Origin: an uncultured bacterium | GTDB taxonomy: Bacteria; Patescibacteriota; Saccharimonadia; Saccharimonadales; Saccharimonadaceae | DNA length: 64,000 nt | NCBI GenBank assembly: GCA_903821365.1 | Contig: CAIJKY010000011.1 | Span: forward strand, 1 to 64,000 | Direction of reading: 5' to 3' | In this document: positions 16,268 through 25,773 of the stretch, piece after piece | How positions within the stretch are numbered: the stretch's first letter is position 1 | Layout: each line of letters begins with the position of its first letter | Notes under the pieces: generated by a model | The model's input: the letters and a program-made list of their open reading frames with translations, nothing else | Told to the model about the DNA's origin: nothing | Databases searched by the model: none | Position numbers and translations under genes: made by a program

Positions 16268-18082
16268 GTGAAGAAAAGGTTTGCAGCATTACTACTAATG
16301 GTCGTCGCCAGCTTTGGCCTCGTCTTAACACAACCAAGCAGCGCTCATGCTGCGGTAGCCGACTGGCAAAAAGGTGCGTTGATTCAATCACGCTCCAGTG
16401 AAGATTTCAGCAGCGCCAGTTTCAAACAATCGATAGATGCGCTTGCCGCGACCGGCGCAAATTACGTAACTTTGGTCGTCTCAGTGTATCAAGACAATCC
16501 GTACAGCACGAATGTGCAGGCTGGATATAACACTCCATCCGACCAAGCATTAGCAGCTGGTATCCAATATGCCAAGAGTAAAGGGCTTAGTGTCGCAATT
16601 AGCCTCCACGATAACAATAATGACGGCCAGTGGCGTGCATTAATTAATCCTGGTGATCGAGGTGCTTGGTTTGCAAGTTACGGTGCAATGCTCAATAAGC
16701 TTGCAGGCATCGCGCAGGCGAACGGTGCAAGTGAGATGGTACTTGGCACAGAATTAGTCAACATGACCGATGCCAACCGCAACCCAAGTAATACTGCCAA
16801 CTGGATCGCAATGATCAATCAAGTACGTGCTCGTTTTAGCGGTATTCTCACGTATAGTGCTCAGCATTCAGGTGATATATCGGACAGCATGACGCTTGGT
16901 TTCTGGCCACAGCTCGATAAAATTGGCCTCTCCGCCTATTATGGCCTTGGCTATGACACCAGTGTTGCAGGCATTAAAGGCCAATGGCAAAAATGGAACG
17001 ACGGCTATGTCAAAGTTCTTGCCCAGCGCTACAATAAGCCAGTTATCTTTACCGAGGTTGGCTACCAATCAAAGCAAAATGCATTGGCCGACCCGGGTTC
17101 GGCCTTTAACATGGGCGGTGGAGTTGACCTCAATCTGCAAGCCAACGCTTACCAAGCTTTGATGGAATATTGGAACAACTATAGCTATATGGGTGGCGTA
17201 TTCTGGTGGGACTGGAACAGCGACCCAGGCTATGGTGGCGCTGGTAATAATGACTACTCACCACAGCACAAGCCGGCTGAAGCTGTCATGAAACAATGGT
17301 TTGGTGGAAGTGGCACAAGCAATCCAACCCCGACCCCGACGCCTACACCGACCCCCACTCCGACTCCAACACCTACACCAGTCGATCCCGCAAGCGCCAG
17401 CTATACTGGCAGCTTTACCACACTCAATGGCGCTTCTGGCGCAGCACTCTCCCTAAAGCCAAGTGTTACCGCCAGCAAAGAAGTTAGCGGCCTACTCGTA
17501 GATGTCGAGATCTACAACGCCGCTGGTCAACGTGTTTGGCAAAAAGCGTATGACAATCAAACACTCAGCACAAGCGCAAAAATCTATGCAGAAACATGGA
17601 CGGCGCCAAGCAATGACACCTACACCGTGAAAATTGGAGTTTTCACAGCTAATTGGCAGAAGAATCTTTACTGGAATGATGCTGCGGGCAAGATAAATGT
17701 GACGAGCGCGAGTACGCCAACTCCAACACCGACCCCCACTCCGACTCCAACCCCCACGCCTACACCAGACCCATCACCAAGCAATGGAAATGTATCAGTA
17801 TGGTGGCCATCAAACGGCAGCACGGTCACTGGCATCCAGCCATTCAAAGCAGTCGTTGATGGACTTGCGCTCAACAAGTATGCCATGTTCTGGCAAGTCG
17901 ATGGCGGTGCACTCAACGCTATGGGCGACAGTAATAACGAAGCACCTCATAAAGAAAGCCTTGTTAATTTAACTGGCTGGAACTGGAGCAGCACAAATCG
18001 TTACACACTGAACTTTGTTGCCAAAAACCAAGCTGGTTCTGTAATCAACAATAAATCTTCGGTAATAACGATCCCTCGTTAA
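16268..18082 (+). CDS. Secreted GH113-type glycoside hydrolase with Pro-Thr linkers
   Basis: 604 residues from GTG 16268, chosen because AAAAAAGGAGG ends 7 nt upstream. The signal peptide KKRFAALLLMVVASF is followed by an AHA-A cleavage site. A (beta/alpha)8 domain (about 30-350) has GTELVN (acid/base Glu) and FTEVGYQS (nucleophile Glu) in the positions seen in GH113 beta-mannanases, with TYSAQH and FWPQLDKIGLSAYYGL. Two Pro-Thr repeat linkers flank a beta-sandwich module (about 380-480); a second module ends the protein. It probably degrades extracellular beta-mannan-like glycan; specificity is inferred. Confidence 0.8.
   Translation: MKKRFAALLLMVVASFGLVLTQPSSAHAAVADWQKGALIQSRSSEDFSSASFKQSIDALAATGANYVTLVVSVYQDNPYSTNVQAGYNTPSDQALAAGIQYAKSKGLSVAISLHDNNNDGQWRALINPGDRGAWFASYGAMLNKLAGIAQANGASEMVLGTELVNMTDANRNPSNTANWIAMINQVRARFSGILTYSAQHSGDISDSMTLGFWPQLDKIGLSAYYGLGYDTSVAGIKGQWQKWNDGYVKVLAQRYNKPVIFTEVGYQSKQNALADPGSAFNMGGGVDLNLQANAYQALMEYWNNYSYMGGVFWWDWNSDPGYGGAGNNDYSPQHKPAEAVMKQWFGGSGTSNPTPTPTPTPTPTPTPTPTPVDPASASYTGSFTTLNGASGAALSLKPSVTASKEVSGLLVDVEIYNAAGQRVWQKAYDNQTLSTSAKIYAETWTAPSNDTYTVKIGVFTANWQKNLYWNDAAGKINVTSASTPTPTPTPTPTPTPTPTPDPSPSNGNVSVWWPSNGSTVTGIQPFKAVVDGLALNKYAMFWQVDGGALNAMGDSNNEAPHKESLVNLTGWNWSSTNRYTLNFVAKNQAGSVINNKSSVITIPR
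17323..17770 (+). repeat. Two near-identical Pro-Thr linker-coding repeats
   Basis: Both linkers (about 17323-17380 and 17715-17770) are (ACNCCN)n repeats and share a run of roughly 26 identical bases beginning ACACCGACCCCCACTCCGAC. Recombination between them would delete the internal beta-sandwich module in frame. Confidence 0.7.
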
Positions 18083-18102
18083 TCTGACCTAAAAGCTACT
18101 CT

Positions 18103-20466
18103 CTATTGGCGCTGCGTGCGACCGGCAAATTGTCGGCTTGCCCAGCGCCATTGTAGTTCCACTAGAACTGCTCCTGCAGCAATTAACCCAGCAGCATTGA
18201 TAGCCCACTGCATCGTGATTGTCAGATCAAGGAAGGTGCGTAGAAAGGGAATAGCAAGCCCTGCTGCAAACAATGTTGGCATTGCCAACACAAGCGCCAC
18301 TTTCCAGGCAGCTAGCGGGCGGGCAAGACACAATAATGTCCACGTGCCAACACCCATAACAGTGAGTGCCGCAACCGTGCTCGCGAGCGCAGCGCTGCCA
18401 TTCGATTGTCGCACCCAGAGATAACTGGCAAAAATAAGCAGCGCAATTGTTATGCCTGCGGGGACTGCGAAGCGAAGCACCCGTTTAAGAAAACCTGGGT
18501 GATAGCGTTGTAGATTAGGCGCTAGGGCAAGAAAGAATGCTGGAATACCGATGGTCAATGAGGACAATATGGTCATATGGCGCGGCAAAAACGGATACGG
18601 CAGCGTCGCCACCGTCACTGCAAGCGCCAGCGCGAGCGAGTAAACGTTTTTAATGAGAAATAAGTTAGCGACACGTTCGATGTTCGCGATAACACGGCGG
18701 CCTTCTGCAACGACGTGTGGCATATGGGCGAAGCTGTTATCAAGCAATACCAGCTCGGCGACGGCACGCGTTGCCGCTGCACCGCTGCGCATAGCAATGC
18801 CAACGTCGGCGTCTTTTAGCGCTAAGGCGTCATTAACTCCATCACCAGTCATTGCCACAACATGTCCATTTGCCTGCAAGGCCTTTACCATCTGGCGCTT
18901 TTGTTCCGGCGTGACACGGCCAAAGACATTGTACTCATCAAGCACTGCGCCTAGCTGGTCAGTCGCTTCGGGAAGCTTTCGTGCGTCATAAGTTTTAATA
19001 TTAGCAATGCCAACCGCTGCCGCGACCGCTCCGACAGTTACCGGGTTATCGCCTGATATAACCTTAAGATCAACTCCTTGATCATGAAAATATCGCAGCG
19101 TCTCGGCAGCATCATCACGAATCTTTTCGCCAAACTCAAGTAATGCAAACGGTAGTAACTCTTTTGGCAAACCTTTCACGGTTGGCGCCTCAGACGCTAC
19201 CGCGAGTAGTAAAACTCGTTTACCAGCAGCGGCCAGCTTGGTTGCCTGAGCGCGCAAAGCCGTGGCATTACTCGCCGAAACCTTTGTTGATAAAATTTCA
19301 GGCGCGCCCATGACCCAATGTTTTTGCTTCGCGTTAACCGAAATCGCACTCCATTTCCGTGCCGACGAGAAGGCAACTGCGTCAGTGATACTGAGTGTTT
19401 GTTTGGGAAAAGCAGTATGCAACGCACTGAGCGTTGGCGATGCAGGATCGGCCGCAAAACTAGCAAGTACGGCGCGCGCAAGTTCTGGATCATGCTTATC
19501 AAGCATATGCAGCCCCTCAAAACCAATTGTGCCTTCAGTAAGCGTCCCAGTTTTGTCCAAACAGACCACATCGACACGAGCGAGACTCTCAACAGCCGGA
19601 AGCCGTTGCACAAGTACGTTTTGTTTTGCAAGCGATAGTACCGCAAGCATAAAGGCAAGAGATGTCAGAAGTACCAAGCCTTCAGGTATCATACCGACGA
19701 TAGCGGCCGAAGAGCGGACAATCGCTTCTTGCCAGCTCAGACCACTATTAACGATCTGCGCATACAATAAAAGCGGTGCAACAATCACGATCACGATGCT
19801 GATATAGCCCAGCAGGGCATTTGTACCGTCGACCAGTTCCGAGCGAACGCGCGTAAACTGTTTTGCTTGTTCAGCAATTTTATAGGCATAGGCGTTGCTA
19901 CCAACGGCAGTCGTTTTGATATAGCCAGTACCAGCCACTACAATCGCGCCTGACAGCACCGTGTCTTTTGCAAGCTTGGCGACCGGGTCGGCTTCGCCAG
20001 TAAGCAGCGACTCGTCAGTCTCAAGTCCACTTGCAGCGAGCACTTGGCCGTCAGCTGGGACTTGGTCGCCACTCCGCAGCAACAAGACGTCACCAAGAAC
20101 GATATCCGCAATCGCAATAGTCGTCGCTTTTGCATCACGAATAACCGTACTCTGCGGTGCCTGCAAAATGGCAAGTGCGTCGAGCGTCCGCTTTGCACGT
20201 AATTCTTGAAAGACACCAATAGCGCTGTTGATAATGATAATCGCACCAAACAACGCATCAATAGGCGAGCCAACAAATAGCACAATGACACAGAGCACCC
20301 CAAGCAGCGCATTAAATCGCGTCAGCACATTGGCACGAATAATCGCCGCCAGCGATCGGCTCGTTTGAATTTCACTATCGTTTGTATTACCGAGGCGACG
20401 CTGCTCGGCGACCTCGCTTGCCGATAATCCGTTCGGCTGAATCATTTTGTGGTCTGTAGTTTTCAT
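18103..20466 (-). CDS. Cation-transporting P-type ATPase
   Basis: 787 residues. It has the actuator motif LLTGEADPV, the ion-site PEGL motif (IVGMIPEGLVLLTSLAF), the phosphorylation loop CLDKTGTLTEG, the hinge MTGDGVNDALALKDADVGIAM and six C-terminal membrane segments. The layout matches MgtA/PacL-like HAD-IC ATPases; with no heavy-metal CPC motif, Ca2+, Mg2+ or K+/Na+ transport is more likely than copper. ATG 20466 is preceded by TATACT at leaderless spacing, shared with the divergent gene. Confidence 0.9.
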   Translation of the reverse strand: MKTTDHKMIQPNGLSASEVAEQRRLGNTNDSEIQTSRSLAAIIRANVLTRFNALLGVLCVIVLFVGSPIDALFGAIIIINSAIGVFQELRAKRTLDALAILQAPQSTVIRDAKATTIAIADIVLGDVLLLRSGDQVPADGQVLAASGLETDESLLTGEADPVAKLAKDTVLSGAIVVAGTGYIKTTAVGSNAYAYKIAEQAKQFTRVRSELVDGTNALLGYISIVIVIVAPLLLYAQIVNSGLSWQEAIVRSSAAIVGMIPEGLVLLTSLAFMLAVLSLAKQNVLVQRLPAVESLARVDVVCLDKTGTLTEGTIGFEGLHMLDKHDPELARAVLASFAADPASPTLSALHTAFPKQTLSITDAVAFSSARKWSAISVNAKQKHWVMGAPEILSTKVSASNATALRAQATKLAAAGKRVLLLAVASEAPTVKGLPKELLPFALLEFGEKIRDDAAETLRYFHDQGVDLKVISGDNPVTVGAVAAAVGIANIKTYDARKLPEATDQLGAVLDEYNVFGRVTPEQKRQMVKALQANGHVVAMTGDGVNDALALKDADVGIAMRSGAAATRAVAELVLLDNSFAHMPHVVAEGRRVIANIERVANLFLIKNVYSLALALAVTVATLPYPFLPRHMTILSSLTIGIPAFFLALAPNLQRYHPGFLKRVLRFAVPAGITIALLIFASYLWVRQSNGSAALASTVAALTVMGVGTWTLLCLARPLAAWKVALVLAMPTLFAAGLAIPFLRTFLDLTITMQWAINAAGLIAAGAVLVELQWRWASRQFAGRTQRQ

Positions 20467-20472
20467 TAATTT

Positions 20473-20482
20473 TAGTATACTA
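20473..20482. promoter_or_regulatory. Shared palindromic -10 box driving two divergent genes
   Basis: TAGTATACTA is a palindrome and reads TATACT on both strands. Rightward it lies about 8 nt before ATG 20489; leftward about 8 nt before ATG 20466. Both genes can thus be leaderless and start from overlapping -10 boxes, so the two transcripts should compete. Confidence 0.6.
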
Positions 20483-20488
20483 ATAATA

Positions 20489-23107
20489 ATGAAAAAAACG
20501 GCCACTCATCCGCTCATCCTTCATGCCGTACTCGCTCGATTACAAAGCAACCAGAGGACAAAGCTGTATCATGCACTGTACGCTTGGGTCGCTGTTGCCA
20601 TTACTCTGACAACAAGCTGGCAATGGGCGCGGCTCGGTGCGCAAACTCAGCAAAATAATGCTGACCAAATTGTGAATGCTTATTTATTCGAAAGCGTAAA
20701 AACATTCACGCATGCAACATTCCCCGACCAACACACCTTCTTGTTCAAGTGGCCGATCTTTATCCTTGTTGAAATACTTGGCGGTGGCAAATTGGCCTAC
20801 ACGGCCATGACCATAGCCCTTGTTTTGTTGACCGTTGGGCTATTTATGGCGTTGCTGTACCGCATCGAGCGACGCCCATTACTATTCGGAACGATCTGCT
20901 TGGCGCTTGCTTCTTGTTTATTATTAGTGCCAGCGCAGCCATATCCAGGCGCTTTATTACCAGTGAACATGGCTATGATCACAACGCGCAACCTAGAATA
21001 CATCGCATTACTCGCAAGCTTCGCGCTGCTCGCCAGTACAGTGCGCTATAAAAGCTGGCATTTTGTTGGTGCGACGGCCATATTACTCGTGCTGATTGCG
21101 AGTGACAAGCTCTTCTTACCTTTGACTATCGGTGGGGCAATTGTTGCTGGTATCGTCTACTGGGCGTGCCGAGCCAAACAACTACGAAAGCTTAGTGTAC
21201 GCTGGCTCGTCATGAGCTTTATTGCAAGTGTCGGTGCATTCGGTTTGATTGCGCTTATCAATGCCTCAGGTATAACAACCATCCAAGGGAGTGGGGGATT
21301 TGGCCCATACGATCTTGCGCATGATGTTAAAACATATGCCATCGCCGGTTTGCAAATGCTTGCTGGCATCGCTTCAGTATTAGGAATTAGCCCCGTCGTC
21401 GACAGCCGGATATTGCGTGATATTCCTAGTCAATATTTTCATACATTTACTTCTTGGCAGGGAATTGCCTACGCAGCGAACACAGCTATAGCCGGTGCCG
21501 GCATAGCCGCATTATTCGTATTGTTTAAACGAAGTTTCGGCCATCAAACAAAACAGACGTTTGATGTCTACTATCGGTTATCCATTATGCTCATCTGGAC
21601 GAGTCTTGCCGCTTGCTTTGTCTTTGTTGTCACTGATCACTACTATCCAGTTGATGCACGTTATCTAGCGATTGTGCCATTCACTTTATTTGTTGGTCTT
21701 GCACTTGCAAGTCGGGGCATACGCCGTGAGCCATCGTACATGCCGCTGATCGGTATTCTTTTAATGTTATCGACTGTAGTTGGTATCAGCACCGCTCAAG
21801 GGCTCTATTTTAATGGCCAATACGCTATGAACGATACTATTGCCCGAAATGATTCAATCACAAAGGCAATTAAATACCATCCCGTTACAACCGTTGTTGG
21901 TGATTATTGGCGTGTTATGCCGGTACGCCTTGCTTCGAACAACACCATCAAAGTCTCACCGCTCGGTGACTGCCTCGCGCCGAGCGGCGTACTCAACAGC
22001 ACTAACTGGAAAGCCGACACTGAAAGTTTTGCCTATCTGCTCACAAGCCAAAAAAGTATTACCGGCTTTGGTGGCTGTAGCCTCGACAGTGTCGTCAAGC
22101 AATATGGTCGTCCCAACGCCAGCGCTTTGATTGCTGGTTCGGTCGATAAGCCCGATGAAGTGCTGTTGTTTTATGATCGCGGACTACAGACGCCACCAGA
22201 AGTGCGTGCTGAAGCGCCGGGAGTATTACCAGCAGCAAAAGATAGCCGCGACTATTCTCCATCATCGGTTGTGCCAATAGATCTGGCCGCTTTGCCTAAC
22301 CGAGTCTGCAAAAATGGTACCGTCATGAATATCGTTGCTCATCAAGATGATGATATTTTATTCACAAATCCTGACCTTATTAACTCTATCCGAGGTAAAA
22401 ACTGTATTCGCACCGTTTACGTAACCGCGGGTGATGCTGGGGCGGATTCTTATTACTGGTTAGCCAGAGAACAAGCCTCAGAGGCTGCTTATGACACTAT
22501 GCGAGGCTACAAAGACATATGGGTGAAGCGCATCGTCCGTTTGCCAGGCGGGCAATACGCAACGATTGCGACACCGCAAACCGATCACTCGATATCGTTA
22601 ATCTTCTTGCGCACGCCAGACGGCAACGTCGGTGGACAAGGCTTTAGTACATCGGGCTATGAAAGCTTATCGCGCCTGTTTGCAGGGAAGGTACCACATC
22701 TCGATTCAGTCGACCGCCAATCGTCATACACTGCCGATGAACTCACTCGGGGGCTTGCTGCACTCATGAAAACATATCAACCAACTGTTGTGCGAACTCA
22801 GGCTGACGACTACGATGTTCGCTACCCCGACCATAGTGACCACATCGCAACCGGCCATTTCACCGATAAAGCATTTACTTTGTACAGCGAAACCAAACTG
22901 CAGCCCGAGGCACGGCTCTTTCATTACATGGGGTACCCGATCCATGGTTTAGGTCAAAACCTTTCTCCGACCGAGATGGCCGAGAAAGAACAAATCTTCC
23001 GCTCATACGCCGAGTTCGATCAAACAGTGTGCGAGGCGCATAACCCATGTCGCTTTAGTGGTTCTTATCACTCATATTTATCGCGTCAATATCGGCTTGA
23101 GCAATAA
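20489..23107 (+). CDS. Membrane protein fused to a PIG-L family deacetylase
   Basis: 872 residues. The first 430 or so form about ten membrane segments, like a GT39/DUF2029-type integral membrane domain. A linker of about 170 residues leads to a PIG-L domain with NIVAHQDDDILFTNPDLI (metal motif, normally HPDDE) and YPDHSDHIATGHFT, so the zinc-binding Asp/His residues are in place. It ends in a compact Cys-containing tail. It probably de-N-acetylates a lipid-linked or envelope sugar at the membrane. Leaderless from the shared TATACT. Confidence 0.8.
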   Translation: MKKTATHPLILHAVLARLQSNQRTKLYHALYAWVAVAITLTTSWQWARLGAQTQQNNADQIVNAYLFESVKTFTHATFPDQHTFLFKWPIFILVEILGGGKLAYTAMTIALVLLTVGLFMALLYRIERRPLLFGTICLALASCLLLVPAQPYPGALLPVNMAMITTRNLEYIALLASFALLASTVRYKSWHFVGATAILLVLIASDKLFLPLTIGGAIVAGIVYWACRAKQLRKLSVRWLVMSFIASVGAFGLIALINASGITTIQGSGGFGPYDLAHDVKTYAIAGLQMLAGIASVLGISPVVDSRILRDIPSQYFHTFTSWQGIAYAANTAIAGAGIAALFVLFKRSFGHQTKQTFDVYYRLSIMLIWTSLAACFVFVVTDHYYPVDARYLAIVPFTLFVGLALASRGIRREPSYMPLIGILLMLSTVVGISTAQGLYFNGQYAMNDTIARNDSITKAIKYHPVTTVVGDYWRVMPVRLASNNTIKVSPLGDCLAPSGVLNSTNWKADTESFAYLLTSQKSITGFGGCSLDSVVKQYGRPNASALIAGSVDKPDEVLLFYDRGLQTPPEVRAEAPGVLPAAKDSRDYSPSSVVPIDLAALPNRVCKNGTVMNIVAHQDDDILFTNPDLINSIRGKNCIRTVYVTAGDAGADSYYWLAREQASEAAYDTMRGYKDIWVKRIVRLPGGQYATIATPQTDHSISLIFLRTPDGNVGGQGFSTSGYESLSRLFAGKVPHLDSVDRQSSYTADELTRGLAALMKTYQPTVVRTQADDYDVRYPDHSDHIATGHFTDKAFTLYSETKLQPEARLFHYMGYPIHGLGQNLSPTEMAEKEQIFRSYAEFDQTVCEAHNPCRFSGSYHSYLSRQYRLEQ

Positions 23108-23143
23108 ATTATGCTAGGCTGATGGCATAGAAAAGGAATTATT

Positions 23144-23716
23144 ATGACCATTCAAGAATTATTTATTCGTACTAATGAAGAATTGAAAAAAGTAGTTGAT
23201 CAGATTAAAGATGATCAATGGGACATCGTGTTACCGGCAGAAATCACGTTTAAGCCTGCGAATCTAAAAGAAGCAGTTGATAGTCACGCTTACGACGATG
23301 CTTGGGTACCTGACGTACTTGCGGGCAAGACGAAAGAAGAGGTGGGTGACGCTTACGATTTTATCCTTACAGCCACTGATACCAAAGCGACATACGCTAT
23401 GTATAATCAAAAAGCTATCGATGCAGTACGCGAATTCACCGATCTTGAGAAAATCGTTCATTTATCGTATGGCGATTTTAAAGCAAAAGAATATCTCCAA
23501 CATATTTCATGTTATCGCGGCTTTCGAGTGTACGATCTGGCAGAACTCATCGGTGCGGATACCGTCATGGCAACTGATCTTGTCGAAGCAATGTGGAATG
23601 AGTATGCTCCGCTGGTGGACGATTATCGTGCGATGGGCGTGTTTCCACCAGCGATCGATGTCAAGGATGATGCCGACCTTCAAACAAAGCTACTGGCGCT
23701 TGTCGGTCGCCAGTAG
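23144..23716 (+). CDS. DinB/maleylpyruvate-isomerase-like protein
   Basis: 190 residues, a helical-bundle protein starting MTIQELFIRTNEELKKVVDQ. The pattern of an N-terminal helix, central YGDFKAKEYLQHISCYRGFRVYDLAELIG and acidic C-terminus resembles the DinB/mycothiol-dependent maleylpyruvate isomerase group, but the metal-binding histidines are only partly evident. AAAAGGAATTATTATG gives a weak ribosome-binding site. Family call moderate; substrate unknown. Confidence 0.6.
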   Translation: MTIQELFIRTNEELKKVVDQIKDDQWDIVLPAEITFKPANLKEAVDSHAYDDAWVPDVLAGKTKEEVGDAYDFILTATDTKATYAMYNQKAIDAVREFTDLEKIVHLSYGDFKAKEYLQHISCYRGFRVYDLAELIGADTVMATDLVEAMWNEYAPLVDDYRAMGVFPPAIDVKDDADLQTKLLALVGRQ

Positions 23717-23733
23717 CCGCTTATACTGCGAGG

Positions 23734-24501
23734 TTATTGTCCGAGGACGCTGCCTGCTTTTTCTTTGAGCCAGTCGATCATCTGCAAGTAGGGAACAGGA
23801 CCGTAGCTAATACGTGCAACGCCAGCTTGAGCTAGTTCTACATTCCCAACCATACCAGGCAAGCTGATTATATTAACCGGCAGCGGTGATGCATCACACA
23901 ACTTTTTGATAAGCATTGGGTTGCGCAGCCCAGGCACAAAGAAACCATCCGCACCAGCATCAGCAAATGCTTGTGCACGCGTTAACGCGGCTTCGACCAT
24001 TGCTTCGTTGTGATCGGCTTCTTCGGCATTTTTAAATAGATCGGTACGTGCGTTGATAAATAGTGGAATATTGGCGTCATCTGCTGCTCGACGAACTGCT
24101 TTGAGTCGCTCAACTTGTTCGTCAAGCTCTCTTAACTCAGTCGTGCCAAGCTTTTGGTCCTCGACGTTAACACCGACCACGCCGGTCGCAATAACACGGC
24201 TGGCCGCATTGTAGACATCCTCAGGCGTAGCGCCATACCCAGTTTCAATATCCATCGTTACCGGCAGTTCAACACTACCAACGATACGAACGGCATTAGC
24301 AAGTGCGTCTTCGAGCGGAAGCTTCTCGCCGTCTTCATAGCCGAATGCGTTCGCAACACCATGGCTTCCTGAGGCGATTGCTTTTGCGCCACATGAGGCC
24401 ACCGCTTGAGCGCTTCCGGCGTCCCAGATGTTATAAAGAATAATTGGACTACCCGAAACGTGAAATTCTTTAAATTGCTGTGCGAGTTCTTGCTGTGTCA
24501 T
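23734..24501 (-). CDS. Isocitrate lyase/PEP mutase superfamily enzyme
   Basis: 255 residues, a TIM-barrel fold. MDIETGYGATPEDV and VGVNVEDQKLG are the metal- and substrate-binding motifs of the PEP mutase branch; the KKCGH motif of isocitrate lyase is absent. These proteins cleave or rearrange 2-oxo acids, for example as carboxyvinyl-carboxyphosphonate or oxaloacetate hydrolase homologues. A purine-rich AGGAGGCGC lies upstream of the ATG and supports the start. Exact reaction not deducible. Confidence 0.85.
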   Translation of the reverse strand: MTQQELAQQFKEFHVSGSPIILYNIWDAGSAQAVASCGAKAIASGSHGVANAFGYEDGEKLPLEDALANAVRIVGSVELPVTMDIETGYGATPEDVYNAASRVIATGVVGVNVEDQKLGTTELRELDEQVERLKAVRRAADDANIPLFINARTDLFKNAEEADHNEAMVEAALTRAQAFADAGADGFFVPGLRNPMLIKKLCDASPLPVNIISLPGMVGNVELAQAGVARISYGPVPYLQMIDWLKEKAGSVLGQ

Positions 24502-24536
24502 ACTGCGCCTCCTCTTAGTTATTGGTCACCAATGTA

Positions 24537-25349
24537 TTATAGCGCTTCTGTCAGTTGCCAAACTTTCTCAATGGCGTCATCATCACGTGCAAGCGCATGT
24601 GTTGCAGCAATTTTACGCTTTACATAGTACGCGCCGGGTTGCCATAATGCGCGATTTCGCACAAGCCAAACTAGCGTGTCAGCGCCCTGATCAGGGCCTT
24701 TGAGTAAATGCTTGAGCGGCGTCGTATAAAGCAGGGCAAATAATCCTCTTGTACCTGAGGCAAAATTGGTCGCGATCACACCTGGGTGGAATGCTACCGC
24801 CACAACACCTTGCGATTGATAATGATGATTAAGGGCCCGTGCGTGCATGACATCAAGCAATTTACCATTTGCGTACGCAATCCACGTGCTCGATGCTTGC
24901 TCTAAATTATCAAGCGATAAGCGTGCACGGAGATGCGCTGCGCTACTAGTATTGATGATGCCTGCTTTTGAAGCGATAAGCCGCTCCATGAGCATGTTCG
25001 TCAGGACAAATTGAGCTAAATAGTTGATCTGAAAAGTCGATTCGTGACCATCTTTAGTGATGATAATATCGGCCTGTATACCTCCGGCATTGTTCACTAA
25101 TAAGTCAATCCGTGGGTAGTTCTTAAGCAACTGAGTGGCAAGCCTGCGCACGCTGTCGAGGTTGACAAAGTCAGCGCGGTAATAATCAGCACCAAGCGGC
25201 CGCGCAACAGCCTCGATAGCCGCAGAGCGGCCAACAAGCACTAAGTGCGCCTTGCCCGCGAGTTGCTTTGCCGCAGCCGCGCCAATACCAGCGCTTGCTC
25301 CCGTAATGATAATGACCGGAAGCGTAGAGTCGTTGGATGCTTGTGGCAT
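24537..25349 (-). CDS. Short-chain dehydrogenase/reductase
   Basis: 270 residues. Rossmann motif TGASAGIGAAAAKQL near the N-terminus and NNAGG at about 90. The catalytic region reads INTSSAAH, then YANGKLLDV, the YxxxK variant of SDRs, preceded by serine. The C-terminal extension resembles retinol-dehydrogenase/WW-oxidoreductase-type SDRs. Its ATG overlaps the stop of the upstream DUF1801 gene (ATAATG), so the two are translationally coupled. Confidence 0.9.
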   Translation of the reverse strand: MPQASNDSTLPVIIITGASAGIGAAAAKQLAGKAHLVLVGRSAAIEAVARPLGADYYRADFVNLDSVRRLATQLLKNYPRIDLLVNNAGGIQADIIITKDGHESTFQINYLAQFVLTNMLMERLIASKAGIINTSSAAHLRARLSLDNLEQASSTWIAYANGKLLDVMHARALNHHYQSQGVVAVAFHPGVIATNFASGTRGLFALLYTTPLKHLLKGPDQGADTLVWLVRNRALWQPGAYYVKRKIAATHALARDDDAIEKVWQLTEAL

Positions 25350-25717
25350 TATTTCTGCTTTGCCGCTGCGACTGCACGCATAACGAGGGCTCGTAGTTTG
25401 GCTTGATCGAGCGTTTCGTTCTCACGAAGGTCGATACTTCGCGAAGTCTTTGAATCAAGGCCATTATTAAATAATGTATCGCCATCATCAAGCGTGGCAC
25501 CATTTGCAATGAAGTTATACTTTGTGTGCGCCTTGAATGCTGCCATAGAGAATAGCATTCTACCGTCCAGCATCAGTATTGGCACATTCCACTTCCAATC
25601 TTCAGTGATTGTCGGCTCAACATCATGCACAAGCTCACGGAACTGCGTAAGGTTTGCTTGCTGCCACTCGGGCTGCTTCGCAATGTAGTCGGTAATAGTT
25701 TGAGATGCTTGGTTCAT
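25349..25717 (-). CDS. DUF1801 family protein
   Basis: 122 residues from ATG 25717. The ITDYIAKQPEWQQANLTQFR start and WKWNVPILMLDGRMLFSMAAFKAHTKYNF core are typical of DUF1801 (YdhG/YjbR-like small proteins) of unknown function. TATAGT ends 6 nt before this ATG (leaderless). Translationally coupled to the downstream SDR gene. Confidence 0.85.
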   Translation of the reverse strand: MNQASQTITDYIAKQPEWQQANLTQFRELVHDVEPTITEDWKWNVPILMLDGRMLFSMAAFKAHTKYNFIANGATLDDGDTLFNNGLDSKTSRSIDLRENETLDQAKLRALVMRAVAAAKQK

Positions 25718-25773
25718 GACTTCACTATAACAAAATAGTATTATACTAAGAAGACTAGCTAATGGAGACGACA

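Noticed and set aside
17323-17770. CRISPR-like repeats
   Set aside because: The repeats are in-frame Pro-Thr codons within a secreted enzyme, with no spacers.
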